Assembly: GCA_011064905.1 (NCBI GenBank)
Contig: JAAKFW010000018.1
Span: 1 to 13,343 of the forward strand
Direction of reading: 5' to 3'
Length of the DNA stretch: 13,343 bases
DNA from: Candidatus Anoxychlamydiales bacterium
Lineage (GTDB): Bacteria > Chlamydiota > Chlamydiia > Chlamydiales > SM23-39
Below the pieces are notes generated by a model that was not told the DNA's origin, searched no databases, and saw only the letters and a list, made by a program, of their open reading frames with translations. The translations under genes and the position numbers were made by a program. Shown here one piece after another: positions 1 through 7,363 of the stretch. Positions within the stretch are counted from its first letter, which is position 1; each line of letters begins with the position of its first letter.

Positions 1-186
1 TATAACTCTATAGCTGAGAGAGCTGGCTTAAAACCTGGGATGATTATAATGCAAATCAATCATAAGAAAACAAAGAACATAAGTGATTTCAATGAATCTT
101 TGAAAGATATTGATAAGAAAAGACATATTTTGATGTTAGTTAGATATCAAAATATTACTAAGTTTATCACAATTAGATTGAAATAA
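1..186 (+). CDS. htrA: HtrA/DegP-type periplasmic serine protease, C-terminal PDZ end (5' truncated by window)
   Basis: Only the last 61 codons are present, in frame 1 from the first base to the TAA at 184-186. The translation contains SIAERAGLKPGMII, then QINHKKTKNISDFNESL, and ends LMLVRYQNITKFITIRLK. This is the pattern of the second PDZ domain of DegP/HtrA proteases: a hydrophobic 'AGL..GD.I..iN' core, a helix, and a final beta-strand of the type 'llLVRR...FV.i'. HtrA proteases degrade or refold misfolded envelope proteins; the PDZ domains recognise exposed C-termini and control oligomer assembly. The catalytic domain lies upstream of the window, so activity cannot be judged. The gene converges on the membrane metalloprotease at 221-1354 and ends in a hairpin terminator. 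Another protein with a C-terminal PDZ (for example a Ctp/Tsp protease) is possible, but the terminal position and final strand favour HtrA. Confidence 0.72.
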   Translation, partial: YNSIAERAGLKPGMIIMQINHKKTKNISDFNESLKDIDKKRHILMLVRYQNITKFITIRLK

Positions 187-192
187 TTTTCT

Positions 193-229
193 GGGGGCAA
201 AATTGCTCCCCTTAATTTTATTATTTTTT
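193..229 (+). terminator. Rho-independent terminator after htrA
   Basis: GGGGGCA (193-199), a 4-nt loop and TGCTCCCC (204-211) form a 7-bp GC-rich stem with one bulged base. A T-rich tract follows (212-229). It starts 7 bp after the htrA stop and runs into the 3' end of the convergent metalloprotease gene, whose stop codon lies inside the T-tract. On the + strand it has the full hairpin plus U-tract form; in the opposite direction the tail is less T-rich, so it may work less well for the convergent gene. Confidence 0.75.
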
Positions 230-1354
230 GAAAAAATGTTTGAAAGCGGGATCATTTTTAACTTTATCAAAGTATTTTTCTGCTAAGGCTTTATCTAAAT
301 CTAGTTTATCAAATTGAGTTGCTGTTTTCAACCAACCACCGGAGGGTTTTGCCTCTCCTAGCATAGCAAAAGCTTCTGCATTTTTTAGGGCTATTTCCAT
401 AGTTGGTGATAATTTATAAGAAGCAGCTGATAGCTCCTTAACTAACTTAAAATTATCTTCTTCAAAAGCTAGTTCATGAAGTAGACAAATCGCTTCATCT
501 GCTATTTTATCTCTTATCGAGAGAAGATATTCATACGTTTTTTTTCTATCTTTTTGATCATTGAATAAAAAAGCTAAAAGATGGGTTGCTTGAACGTAGA
601 TCAACCCTTCTTTAGTTTTAGATCTAAGATCTTCTAAAAGCTTTTGAGCCTCGTCTTTATTACCATCTTTAATTAGAGACTGAGCTTTTATAAGTAGATC
701 TGCTAGATTTTCATCTCTATCACATTTTTGAATATTTTTTGATTTTCTATACATATCAAAGCTTTGAAAAGCGAAAAGAAAAAATAGAGCACCGAGAAGA
801 TAATATTTAACAGCGAAACTAATAAGAGCTAAAATAGCTGCAAAAATAAAACCTAGCAAAAGAGATAACTTAAATCCTTTTATACCAAAAAAAGCTTCTA
901 AAACAATTCTAAGTAGTTGCCCTCCGTCTAAAGGGATGATTGGAAGTAGATTTACAATAGACCAAAAAAGATTCACTACTTGCATAACTTTAATAGTCGC
1001 TAAAAGAGTAGGATTTGTGATGAAATTGAGCCATAAAATCAAAGAGGCTAAAACAAATAATAAAAACCCGAAAACAGGGCCCATCAAAACTATTAAAAAC
1101 TGCTGATAATATTTTAGCTTTTTTCCTTTATAAGAAGTGAGACCTCCCATAGCTACTAGTTCAATTTTCGGATTTTGTTTAAAGATAAGAGATGTAGTAG
1201 CATGTCCAAGCTCATGAACTAAAACTGAGATTACAATTATAATTATCCAAAGAACTGTTCCCATAATAGTTTGGGACATTAAAAATCCTATTAGAGCCGC
1301 AAAAACCCAAAAAAAGGGATGGATAGAGATAGGTATTCTTGGAATAATCTTCAT
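221..1354 (-). CDS. Site-2 protease (M50 family) membrane metalloprotease with C-terminal helical-repeat tail
   Basis: This 377-residue protein carries the two signatures of intramembrane zinc proteases: HELGH (residues 47-51, two zinc ligands and the catalytic Glu) inside a hydrophobic segment, and NLLPIIPLDGG (135-145), whose Asp143 is the expected third zinc ligand. Hydrophobic stretches lie at about 12-50, 84-110, 121-141 and 163-199, so the first 200 residues form a polytopic membrane core. There is no PDZ insertion, unlike RseP, so the layout is closer to the SpoIVFB/S2P-like group. Residues about 210-377 are soluble, Lys/Glu-rich and rich in helix pairs (LIKAQSLIKDGNKDEAQKLL), resembling TPR repeats. 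Members of this family cut membrane-anchored regulators or leftover signal peptides; the substrate here is unknown. The gene is convergent with htrA and divergent from ftsY. The start at 1354 has an AAAGAA stretch about 10 bp upstream and puts the conserved motifs at the usual distance. Confidence 0.85.
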   Translation of the reverse strand: MKIIPRIPISIHPFFWVFAALIGFLMSQTIMGTVLWIIIIVISVLVHELGHATTSLIFKQNPKIELVAMGGLTSYKGKKLKYYQQFLIVLMGPVFGFLLFVLASLILWLNFITNPTLLATIKVMQVVNLFWSIVNLLPIIPLDGGQLLRIVLEAFFGIKGFKLSLLLGFIFAAILALISFAVKYYLLGALFFLFAFQSFDMYRKSKNIQKCDRDENLADLLIKAQSLIKDGNKDEAQKLLEDLRSKTKEGLIYVQATHLLAFLFNDQKDRKKTYEYLLSIRDKIADEAICLLHELAFEEDNFKLVKELSAASYKLSPTMEIALKNAEAFAMLGEAKPSGGWLKTATQFDKLDLDKALAEKYFDKVKNDPAFKHFFKK

Positions 1355-1366
1355 GTTTTATATTCT

Positions 1367-1394
1367 TTAGTTAATTTTCTATATGTGTTAGAAT
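1367..1394 (+). promoter_or_regulatory. Possible ftsY promoter
   Basis: In the 69-bp divergent region, TTAGTT (1367-1372) is followed after 16 bp by TAGAAT (1389-1394), about 30 bp before the ftsY ATG at 1424. The -10 matches four of six consensus bases; the -35 is poor. Some promoter must lie in this short region, because ftsY has no co-directional gene close upstream. The two promoters of the divergent pair would physically overlap. Confidence 0.28.
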
Positions 1395-1408
1395 GTTATT
1401 TCAATCAA
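1380..1408 (-). promoter_or_regulatory. Possible promoter of the metalloprotease gene
   Basis: Read on the - strand, TTGATT (1408-1403) is followed 17 bp later by CATATA (1385-1380), which fits a sigma70-type -35/-10 pair imperfectly, with three of six -10 positions matching. It would start transcription about 20 bp before the ATG. Such matches are common by chance in AT-rich DNA, so support is weak. Confidence 0.25.
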
Positions 1409-1423
1409 GTAAAAATTTTATAA

Positions 1424-2335
1424 ATGTTTAAATTTTTCAAATCTAAATTAAAAAAAGTAGCGATTTCCCTAAAAAAATTCTCGATTGGAAGAAAGCTAAA
1501 ATCCCTATTTTCAAAAAAAATAGATGAGAGTTTATTTGAAGAGTTAGAAAAGCTTTTTTATGAATCAGATTTAGGCGTTAAAATATCTGTAGAGCTAACT
1601 GATAAAGTAAGAGACATCTTAAAAAAAGATCCAGATATATCCTCTGATGAGATTCTAAAAACCTTAAAAGCTGAGCTATTAACCGATATCATTGAATACA
1701 AAGAGATTGAGAAAAAAAAACCGCATGTAATAATGATCATTGGAGTAAATGGGTCCGGCAAGACAACATCTATTGCAAAAATTGCAAAACATTATAAAGA
1801 TGAAGGGAGAAAAGTTCTTTTAATAGCAGCAGACACTTTTAGAGCAGCAGCAGTTGATCAACTAGCCTCTTGGGCTGAAAAAGCTGAAGTTGATATAATA
1901 AAATCAAAGCAAGGCTCCGATCCATCATCTGTAGTATTCGATGGTTTAACAGCAGCTCTAAATAGAGATGTAGATATTGTAATAATTGACACAGCAGGAA
2001 GGCTTCACACTAAAACGGGTCTCATGCAAGAGCTTGAAAAAATAAAAAAGGTATCTAATAAAGTAATTGAAAACTCCCCTCATGAAACTCTGCTTGTTGT
2101 AGATGCTACAAGTGGGCAAAATGGAGTTGATGGAGCTAAAGTTTTCAATTCCTATACACCGATTAGTTCAATATTTTTAACAAAATTAGATGGCACTGCA
2201 AAAGGTGGCATTGTTTTATCGATACAAAAAGAGATAAAAGTTCCAATTCAGTGGATAGGACTTGGAGAATCGCTAGATGATTTAACAGCATTTAATGCAA
2301 AAGAATTTATAGATGATCTTTTATCAACTGATTAG
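1424..2335 (+). CDS. ftsY: Signal recognition particle receptor FtsY
   Basis: This 303-residue SRP-family GTPase is the membrane receptor that docks ribosome-SRP complexes at the Sec translocon. The helical N domain spans about residues 30-95. The G domain shows every expected motif: P-loop GVNGSGKTT (107-115), DTFRAAA (137-143, the SRP-GTPase insertion box), DTAGR (189-193), TKLDGTAKGG (253-262) and GLGE (279-282). The long acidic A domain of E. coli FtsY is missing; the protein opens with a Lys-rich amphipathic segment (MFKFFKSKLKKVA) of the kind that binds membrane lipids in short FtsY proteins. DATSGQN (227-233) together with the FtsY-like N-terminus and lack of a methionine-rich M domain separates it from Ffh. 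No clear Shine-Dalgarno precedes the ATG. A nine-A run (1712-1720) lies just before the P-loop. Confidence 0.96.
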   Translation: MFKFFKSKLKKVAISLKKFSIGRKLKSLFSKKIDESLFEELEKLFYESDLGVKISVELTDKVRDILKKDPDISSDEILKTLKAELLTDIIEYKEIEKKKPHVIMIIGVNGSGKTTSIAKIAKHYKDEGRKVLLIAADTFRAAAVDQLASWAEKAEVDIIKSKQGSDPSSVVFDGLTAALNRDVDIVIIDTAGRLHTKTGLMQELEKIKKVSNKVIENSPHETLLVVDATSGQNGVDGAKVFNSYTPISSIFLTKLDGTAKGGIVLSIQKEIKVPIQWIGLGESLDDLTAFNAKEFIDDLLSTD

Positions 2336-2365
2336 TTTTATTTTTTTCTTTTCTCTGCTATAACT

Positions 2366-2371
2366 TATAAT
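2366..2371 (+). promoter_or_regulatory. Candidate -10 element for the hypothetical gene and priA
   Basis: A perfect TATAAT lies in the 53-bp gap between ftsY and the next gene, 17 bp before the ATG at 2389. At the right spacing upstream there is only a T-rich stretch (about 2343-2348), so the -35 is poor. If used, the mRNA leader would be about 10 nt and would lack a Shine-Dalgarno. Read-through from ftsY is the alternative, since no terminator hairpin is seen in this gap. Confidence 0.35.
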
Positions 2372-2388
2372 AAAATAATAGATCGATT

Positions 2389-3375
2389 ATGTCCCTTTTA
2401 GATGAGCATCAAAATCTTTTAAAAGACGTCTTAGACTTACTTAAAAATATTGATGAAAAATATATTGAGTCCAATAGCGATTTTTTTGAAAAAGATCTTT
2501 TAAATTTCTTAAGTAAAAAAACAAAAAACTCTAATCAAAGATCTTTATTTGAGAAAAAAAAATATAATATAAATGTCTCTCCCTCTGAAATACCTATAAC
2601 CGTAGAAAAAAAAGAGATTAAAAAAGATCAAGACAGAAAATCTCAAAACATTGAGAAAGCTCAAACTATTAAAAGTGAAAAAATTAATAAGCCTGATAAA
2701 GATAAAGCACTAGATCCTAAGCTCATAAAGAGCATCTCTAAAACTCCTTCAAACGCCCAAGAGACTCCCATTAAAAAAGATGAGATAAAAGCAAAAGAAT
2801 CAAAAACACCTATAGAAAAGAAAATATTAGAGAGTAAAAAGGTAATAAGAGAAGAAAAACCAAAGATTTTTGAAGATAGTTTTATTGATATAAAAAAATC
2901 TATAGAAAGAATTTTTCCAAACATCTCAATTTTAGATAAACCCATTGATGACAAAATAGCAAAACAAAAATCTCAAAAATACAAACTTAAAAACATCTCT
3001 TCTACTATCACTATTTTAGCATATAAAGAAGATGCAAAATTTCATCGTTTTTTAGAAAAGCTATCTACAGCACTTAGTGTCTATTTTTATCCTTCAAAAG
3101 TTGTCTCTGCCTATTTACTTGAGAAGGAAAATAGCTGGTCAGATTTTTTAACTAATGATATCTCACTTATAATTTCTTCTGATTATACTATATTTGAGCT
3201 GCCCCATTTAAGAGCTTTTTATAAAGAAAACCCCTCTAAAGGAGAAAAATTTTTGAAAGACATTCCTTTATTTTTACTTCCTGATATTTTTTTATATTTA
3301 AAAGAGCCCTCTTTAAAAAAATCACTTTTCAATGCTCTAAAACAAAAAATCTCAGATTTGAAAAATGACAAATAA
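2389..3375 (+). CDS. Uncharacterised Lys-rich protein upstream of and overlapping priA
   Basis: I do not recognise this 328-residue protein from motifs. Three zones can be seen. Residues 1-50 look helical (LLDEHQNLLKDVLDLLKNI). Residues about 55-165 are a low-complexity linker dominated by Lys, Glu, Ser and Ile, with repeated KK/EK runs, probably disordered. Residues about 175-328 look like a folded alpha/beta domain, with strands such as STITILAY and ISLIISSDYTIFELP and a helical C-terminus. There is no signal peptide and no clear membrane segment. The last 11 bp overlap the start of priA, so the two genes are almost certainly translated together. From memory, chlamydial genomes carry an uncharacterised gene next to priA, and this could be its counterpart; that cannot be confirmed here. 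No Shine-Dalgarno is visible before the ATG. Two long A-runs lie in the linker-coding part. Confidence 0.85.
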   Translation: MSLLDEHQNLLKDVLDLLKNIDEKYIESNSDFFEKDLLNFLSKKTKNSNQRSLFEKKKYNINVSPSEIPITVEKKEIKKDQDRKSQNIEKAQTIKSEKINKPDKDKALDPKLIKSISKTPSNAQETPIKKDEIKAKESKTPIEKKILESKKVIREEKPKIFEDSFIDIKKSIERIFPNISILDKPIDDKIAKQKSQKYKLKNISSTITILAYKEDAKFHRFLEKLSTALSVYFYPSKVVSAYLLEKENSWSDFLTNDISLIISSDYTIFELPHLRAFYKENPSKGEKFLKDIPLFLLPDIFLYLKEPSLKKSLFNALKQKISDLKNDK

Positions 3376-5590
3376 AATATTTGCAAGTGTAGTTTTAGAA
3401 TCTAACATCGCTAAATCTTTAGACTATGAAGCGCCTCAAGATCTCATCGCTAAAATTAAAGTTGGTCAATTAGTTGAAGTACCACTTAGAGGCAGACTAA
3501 AAAAGGGATATATTTTATCTCTACAAGATAAAACCAAGATAAAAAAAGTCTTAAAAATTAATAGGATTGTAAAAGATGAAGTTCTCTCGAAAGATCTTTT
3601 TAAACTAGCAATATGGATGGCTAAATACTATTCATGTTCACTTTCTAAAATTTTAAGATGTATAATCCCCTCTTCTATTAGAAAAGAAGTAACTCAAAAA
3701 TATCATATTTACGTAACATCTAATAAAACCAAAAAAGATCTTTTAGATATTTTTAAAGAGCTCTCTAAAAAAGGTTCAAAACAAGCAATAATAGTTGAAT
3801 ATTTCCTAAAAGTAAAAAAAGGAGTTTTGCTCACTCAAATGCTAATAGATACTAAATTATCTAAAGCGCCAGTTGATAGTTTAGTTAAAAAAAAGATCTT
3901 AAATGCTAAAAAGCTTTTTTCAGATGAGTTAGATATCTTGAAAAACTTTGAGTATTTTCAAACAAAGGAAAAAACTTTAAATAATGAACAACAAATAGCT
4001 TTAGATAATGTCTTCACTAGCTTAGAAAAATCCAAATTTGAAACTCATCTTATTTTCGGAATAACAGGTAGTGGTAAAACTGAAATTTATCTAAGAGCTA
4101 TTCAAAGAGCTCTAACTCTAAATAAAAACGCCATTATGATGGTACCAGAGATAGCTCTTACCTCCCAGACAATAGAAAGATTTAGATCTCGTTTTAAAGA
4201 AAAAATAGCCATTATTCATCATAAAAGATCAGCTGGGGAAAAAACAAGAGAGTGGGAAAACATCTTATCTGGAAAAGCAAAAATTGTAATTGGCGCAAGA
4301 TCTAGTATTTTCGCTCCTGTAAAAAATCTCGGATTAATAATATTAGACGAAGAGCATGACTCATCTTATAAGCAAACAGATGAAATGCCATCTTACAATG
4401 CCAAACATTTAGCAATAATGAGAGCTAAATTTTCAAATGCCACAGTAGTACTTGGCTCTGCTACTCCCTCAATTGAAAGTTATTACAATGCTACTCACAA
4501 AAAATATACTCTTAGCACGCTTTCTAAAAGAGTAGGCAAATCCAATCTAGCACAAGTCAAAATCATCAACATGAAAGAAGAGATCAAAAAATCAAAAAGC
4601 TATTTTTCTAATGATCTTTTAAATGCTATAAAACAAAGACATGAAAAAGGTGAACAAACCCTAATTTTTTTAAATAGAAGAGGCTATAATACATCTTTGC
4701 ATTGTTTAAAATGCGACTACATTTTTAAATGCAAGCACTGTGATATTACTTTAACGTATCACAAAAAAGAGAACATTTTATCATGTCACTCATGTGGGTT
4801 TAAAACCCGTACAGCACAAAACTGCCCTGAGTGTAAAAGCTCAGAATACATTAAATACAAAGGTTTTGGAACAGAGCACATTCAAAGCGCTCTATATGCA
4901 ATTTTTCCAAATATAAAAACCATCAGAATCGATAGAGATACGACTACTCAAAAGCACTCTCATGAAACCCTATTTAAACAATTTAAATCAGGAAAAGCTG
5001 ACATTTTAATAGGAACTCAGATGATTGTTAAAGGCCTCCATTTTCCATCTGTTACCCTAGTTGGCATCTTAAATACAGATGGAGCTTTAAACATCCCGGA
5101 TTTCAGGTCCTCAGAAACAGTTTTTCAACTAGTTACTCAAGCCTGTGGAAGAGCTGGAAGATCATCTCTTCCAGGAGAAGTTATTATTCAAAGTTATATG
5201 CCGGAGAATGCCACTATAAAACTAGCATCTCAGCAAGACTATTTAGGTTTTTATGCATCAGAGATAGAAAACAGGAAGTTTTTTGGGTACCCCCCATTTT
5301 CTCAAATGGCAAAGATTGTCATAGCATCTCAAGACGAGAAAAAAGCTGAGAATTTTTCTAATTTTTTTAGAGATAAATTAATAAAAAGCCTCACATCTGG
5401 CTATAAAATTCATCCAGTATTGCCATCGGGCAGGGCTAAAGTTAAAGATGTGTTTCGCTTCCAGTTTCTCATTAGAGGCAAAAACATGCCACTTTTAAGC
5501 TCTATTTTAGATAAGGTAAAAAATGAGCTAAATTTACCTCATAGAATATCACTTTTTATAGATATAGACCCTATTTCTACCTTTTTTTAA
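3365..5590 (+). CDS. priA: Replication restart helicase PriA
   Basis: PriA is a 3'-to-5' superfamily 2 DNA helicase that recognises stalled forks and D-loops and reloads the replicative helicase. This 741-residue protein is full length for the family. The N-terminal DNA-binding region covers about 1-200. The helicase core shows Walker A GITGSGKT (232-239), DEEH (328-331), GSATPS (364-369), GTQMIVKG (550-557) and QACGRAGR (592-599). Between the helicase lobes are eight cysteines in four CxxC pairs (447/450, 456/459, 474/477, 487/490), which form the two zinc sites typical of PriA. The GYPPF motif (641-645) opens the C-terminal domain. The ATG overlaps the preceding gene by 11 bp, which implies translational coupling. 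No convincing terminator follows the stop; a non-coding gap of about 380 bp separates it from the convergent aro operon. Confidence 0.97.
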   Translation: MTNKIFASVVLESNIAKSLDYEAPQDLIAKIKVGQLVEVPLRGRLKKGYILSLQDKTKIKKVLKINRIVKDEVLSKDLFKLAIWMAKYYSCSLSKILRCIIPSSIRKEVTQKYHIYVTSNKTKKDLLDIFKELSKKGSKQAIIVEYFLKVKKGVLLTQMLIDTKLSKAPVDSLVKKKILNAKKLFSDELDILKNFEYFQTKEKTLNNEQQIALDNVFTSLEKSKFETHLIFGITGSGKTEIYLRAIQRALTLNKNAIMMVPEIALTSQTIERFRSRFKEKIAIIHHKRSAGEKTREWENILSGKAKIVIGARSSIFAPVKNLGLIILDEEHDSSYKQTDEMPSYNAKHLAIMRAKFSNATVVLGSATPSIESYYNATHKKYTLSTLSKRVGKSNLAQVKIINMKEEIKKSKSYFSNDLLNAIKQRHEKGEQTLIFLNRRGYNTSLHCLKCDYIFKCKHCDITLTYHKKENILSCHSCGFKTRTAQNCPECKSSEYIKYKGFGTEHIQSALYAIFPNIKTIRIDRDTTTQKHSHETLFKQFKSGKADILIGTQMIVKGLHFPSVTLVGILNTDGALNIPDFRSSETVFQLVTQACGRAGRSSLPGEVIIQSYMPENATIKLASQQDYLGFYASEIENRKFFGYPPFSQMAKIVIASQDEKKAENFSNFFRDKLIKSLTSGYKIHPVLPSGRAKVKDVFRFQFLIRGKNMPLLSSILDKVKNELNLPHRISLFIDIDPISTFF

Positions 5591-5971
5591 ACATCCATCC
5601 TGAAAAACAAAACCCAAAAATCTTGAATTCTAGATCTGATGGAGACATTATATAAGGTTACAATAATTAGATTGTTAAGATCTTGTTGGGTCTAACATAC
5701 TTAGATAATTATCTTTTATAGGAAACAATCCTGGCATTGACACGTTTTTTCTCCTTTTTTTTATCACTATAGATTTATTAATGTTAAGTAATTGTAATTA
5801 CATACCTTTAATTACATTAAAATATCAATGGCACTCCACTAACTATATAAGAGAACTATATAGTGAGAATTTAAAAAAAACAACAAAATAATTTTGAAAA
5901 AATAGAATTGATCTAAAACCAAACGAGTTAGAAAAAAAAATAAGCTACTAAAAACAACCTAAAAACTTGTT
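5591..5971. other. Non-coding gap between convergent priA and aroDE
   Basis: No credible gene, tRNA or strong terminator is seen in these 381 bp. What is visible: palindrome AAGATCTT (5677-5684); a 5-bp hairpin (5691-5705); a perfect 12-bp palindrome AGATAATTATCT (5703-5714); a perfect TTGACA (5737-5742) followed by a pyrimidine-rich tract (5744-5762); GTAATTGTAATTAC (5788-5801); a direct repeat TAATTACAT (5795-5803 and 5809-5817); and an 8-bp stem hairpin (5842-5864). An 18-codon ATG-started frame at 5639 is too short to support. Because both flanking genes point inward, one expects terminators here rather than promoters. Confidence 0.6.
5842..5864. repeat. Perfect 8-bp inverted repeat (hairpin) in the priA-aroDE gap
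   Basis: ACTATATA (5842-5849) and TATATAGT (5857-5864) are exact inverted copies around a 7-nt loop AGAGAAC. The same stretch contains a direct repeat of AACTATATA (5841-5849 and 5854-5862). Neither strand has a U-tract directly after it, so it is not a classical terminator. It could be an mRNA-end hairpin or a protein-binding site; no function is shown. Confidence 0.45.
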
Positions 5972-5973
5972 TT
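5933..5973 (-). terminator. Weak possible terminator of the aro operon
   Basis: On the - strand just after the aroDE stop, AAAACAA (5951-5957 as read on +) pairs with TTGTTTT (5967-5973) in a 7-bp, mostly AT stem. A T-run on the - strand (complement of A's at about 5932-5940) follows some 10 nt later. The stem has only one GC pair and the spacing to the T-run is long, so it may be coincidence. Confidence 0.25.
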
Positions 5974-7363
5974 AAACAAACTGCCTTTTAGCTTGATTTA
6001 TAAACATCTCCATTCCGTATATAACTAAGCATCCTCTATCCTGAGCATGCTTCAAAAACAAAGTTTCAACTGGTTTTGAGACAACATCCATAACAATCGT
6101 TCCAGGAATTAAATACTCTTGAGGAACAAGATTTATCTCTTGCTGACTCGCTGAGGTTGCATTAATGATTACATCATAGCCTTCCCTCATAACATCTTCA
6201 ATTTTATCTAATGAATACGCTCTACACTGGAGTTTTGATGCTAGATCAAAAGCTCTTGCTTGATTTCTATTTAAAATGATTAAATTAGCTTTTCTTTTAA
6301 CAGCTTCATTAGCTATTGCTTTAGCAACGCCACCAGCTCCTAAAAGCAAGACTTTTTTATCTTGAACTTTGATTTTTCTCTCTACTGCATCTAAAGCAGC
6401 TATACCATCAGTGTTGAAACCAACTAACTTTTGATTTTTAAGGGATATGGTATTGATTGCACCAATATTAACTTTATCTTCATCCACAAATGAGATCACT
6501 TTTTCCTTTAGAGGCATAGTTACACTAAAACCTTTGAATGGAAATTTTTTAACATAAGAGAAAAAAATTGGAAGCTCATGACCTTGAAGGTTAATTTTAA
6601 TATAAACTGCATTTTTGTTTTGTTTTAAAAATTCATTGTTATGAAAAACATGAGAGATGCTTTGATCAACTGGGTACCCTAAAAGAGCATAAACTTGAGT
6701 ATTTTCATTGATATTTTTAAAATTATATATATCTGTAAAATCACTAATACTTATCTGACCTGCTGCACTTTTTTTATCTACATAGGTATATGTTATTTTA
6801 TTTTCATAAATTTTTGACAAGACTCTGGCAAATGAACCATTGTCACCCATTGGAATAGCTATTAATTTACCATCTTGTTTTTCTTTGATAAAATCTAAAA
6901 CTCTTAAAGCATCAATTGAGTTATTTGCAAAAGTTGAAATTTTATAAAGATCAGTAAACTGGTTTTTTAAATTTTCATAGATTTCATTTAAATTAGGCGG
7001 TGTATTTAAAAAGTTGTGATAAGAAAATATAATTTTAACATCTGGATATAAATTTTTCATTTTTTCAATGAACTCTAAAGAAGTATCGTGCTCTAAATCG
7101 AAAAAGTTTGGTTTTAAAGAAAAGAGTCTAGCTAAATCAAAATATCTTTTCTTCTCAGGTTGAAGATACTTACCTCCATTTTCTTTTTTTCTTAAAGAAA
7201 AGATTATAGTTTTTCCCCAGTACTTTTGTAGTTTTGTGATTTTTTCTAAATCAATAGAATTCAAAAAGTCTAATCTAAGCTCGATGGCCTCTGCGCCAAT
7301 AGCGTTTTTAATTTGCCTTTTAGCTGAAAAAAGATCTGGACCTGTGATTACTGCCGTTAACAT
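5972..7363 (-). CDS. aroDE: Bifunctional 3-dehydroquinate dehydratase / shikimate dehydrogenase (AroD-AroE fusion)
   Basis: This 463-residue fusion catalyses steps 3 and 4 of the shikimate pathway. Residues 1-215 are a type I dehydroquinase: AIELRLDFL (26-34), catalytic His in FSYHNF (His116), Schiff-base Lys in DLYKIS (Lys141), PMGDNGSFAR (171-180) and AGQISISDF (201-209). Residues 222-463 are shikimate dehydrogenase: YALLGYPVDQSISH (225-238), SVTMPLKEKV with catalytic Lys286, GAINT (301-305), GFNTDG with Asp319, the NADP glycine loop LLGAGGVA (340-347) and INATS (400-404). The protein stops at INQAKRQFV, about 20 residues short of the C-terminal helix in E. coli AroE. The start overlaps aroB by 7 bp and has the strongest Shine-Dalgarno seen in the operon (7370-7375). 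The fusion is characteristic of chlamydiae (and plants). It is the last gene of the operon. Confidence 0.97.
   Translation of the reverse strand: MLTAVITGPDLFSAKRQIKNAIGAEAIELRLDFLNSIDLEKITKLQKYWGKTIIFSLRKKENGGKYLQPEKKRYFDLARLFSLKPNFFDLEHDTSLEFIEKMKNLYPDVKIIFSYHNFLNTPPNLNEIYENLKNQFTDLYKISTFANNSIDALRVLDFIKEKQDGKLIAIPMGDNGSFARVLSKIYENKITYTYVDKKSAAGQISISDFTDIYNFKNINENTQVYALLGYPVDQSISHVFHNNEFLKQNKNAVYIKINLQGHELPIFFSYVKKFPFKGFSVTMPLKEKVISFVDEDKVNIGAINTISLKNQKLVGFNTDGIAALDAVERKIKVQDKKVLLLGAGGVAKAIANEAVKRKANLIILNRNQARAFDLASKLQCRAYSLDKIEDVMREGYDVIINATSASQQEINLVPQEYLIPGTIVMDVVSKPVETLFLKHAQDRGCLVIYGMEMFINQAKRQFV

Noticed and set aside
1558..1761. Open frame on the - strand inside ftsY
   Set aside because: It lies opposite the conserved FtsY N/G domains; no family motif and no start signal. 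It is a shadow of the real gene.
2661..2954. Open frame on the - strand opposite the Lys-rich hypothetical gene
   Set aside because: Its Ser/Phe/Leu-rich translation is what Lys/Glu/Asp codons give when read in reverse; no ribosome site and no motif.
5639..5695. 18-codon ATG-started frame (METLYKV...) in the priA-aroDE gap, considered as a leader peptide
   Set aside because: No ribosome site, no attenuator hairpin with U-tract, and no downstream co-directional gene to regulate.
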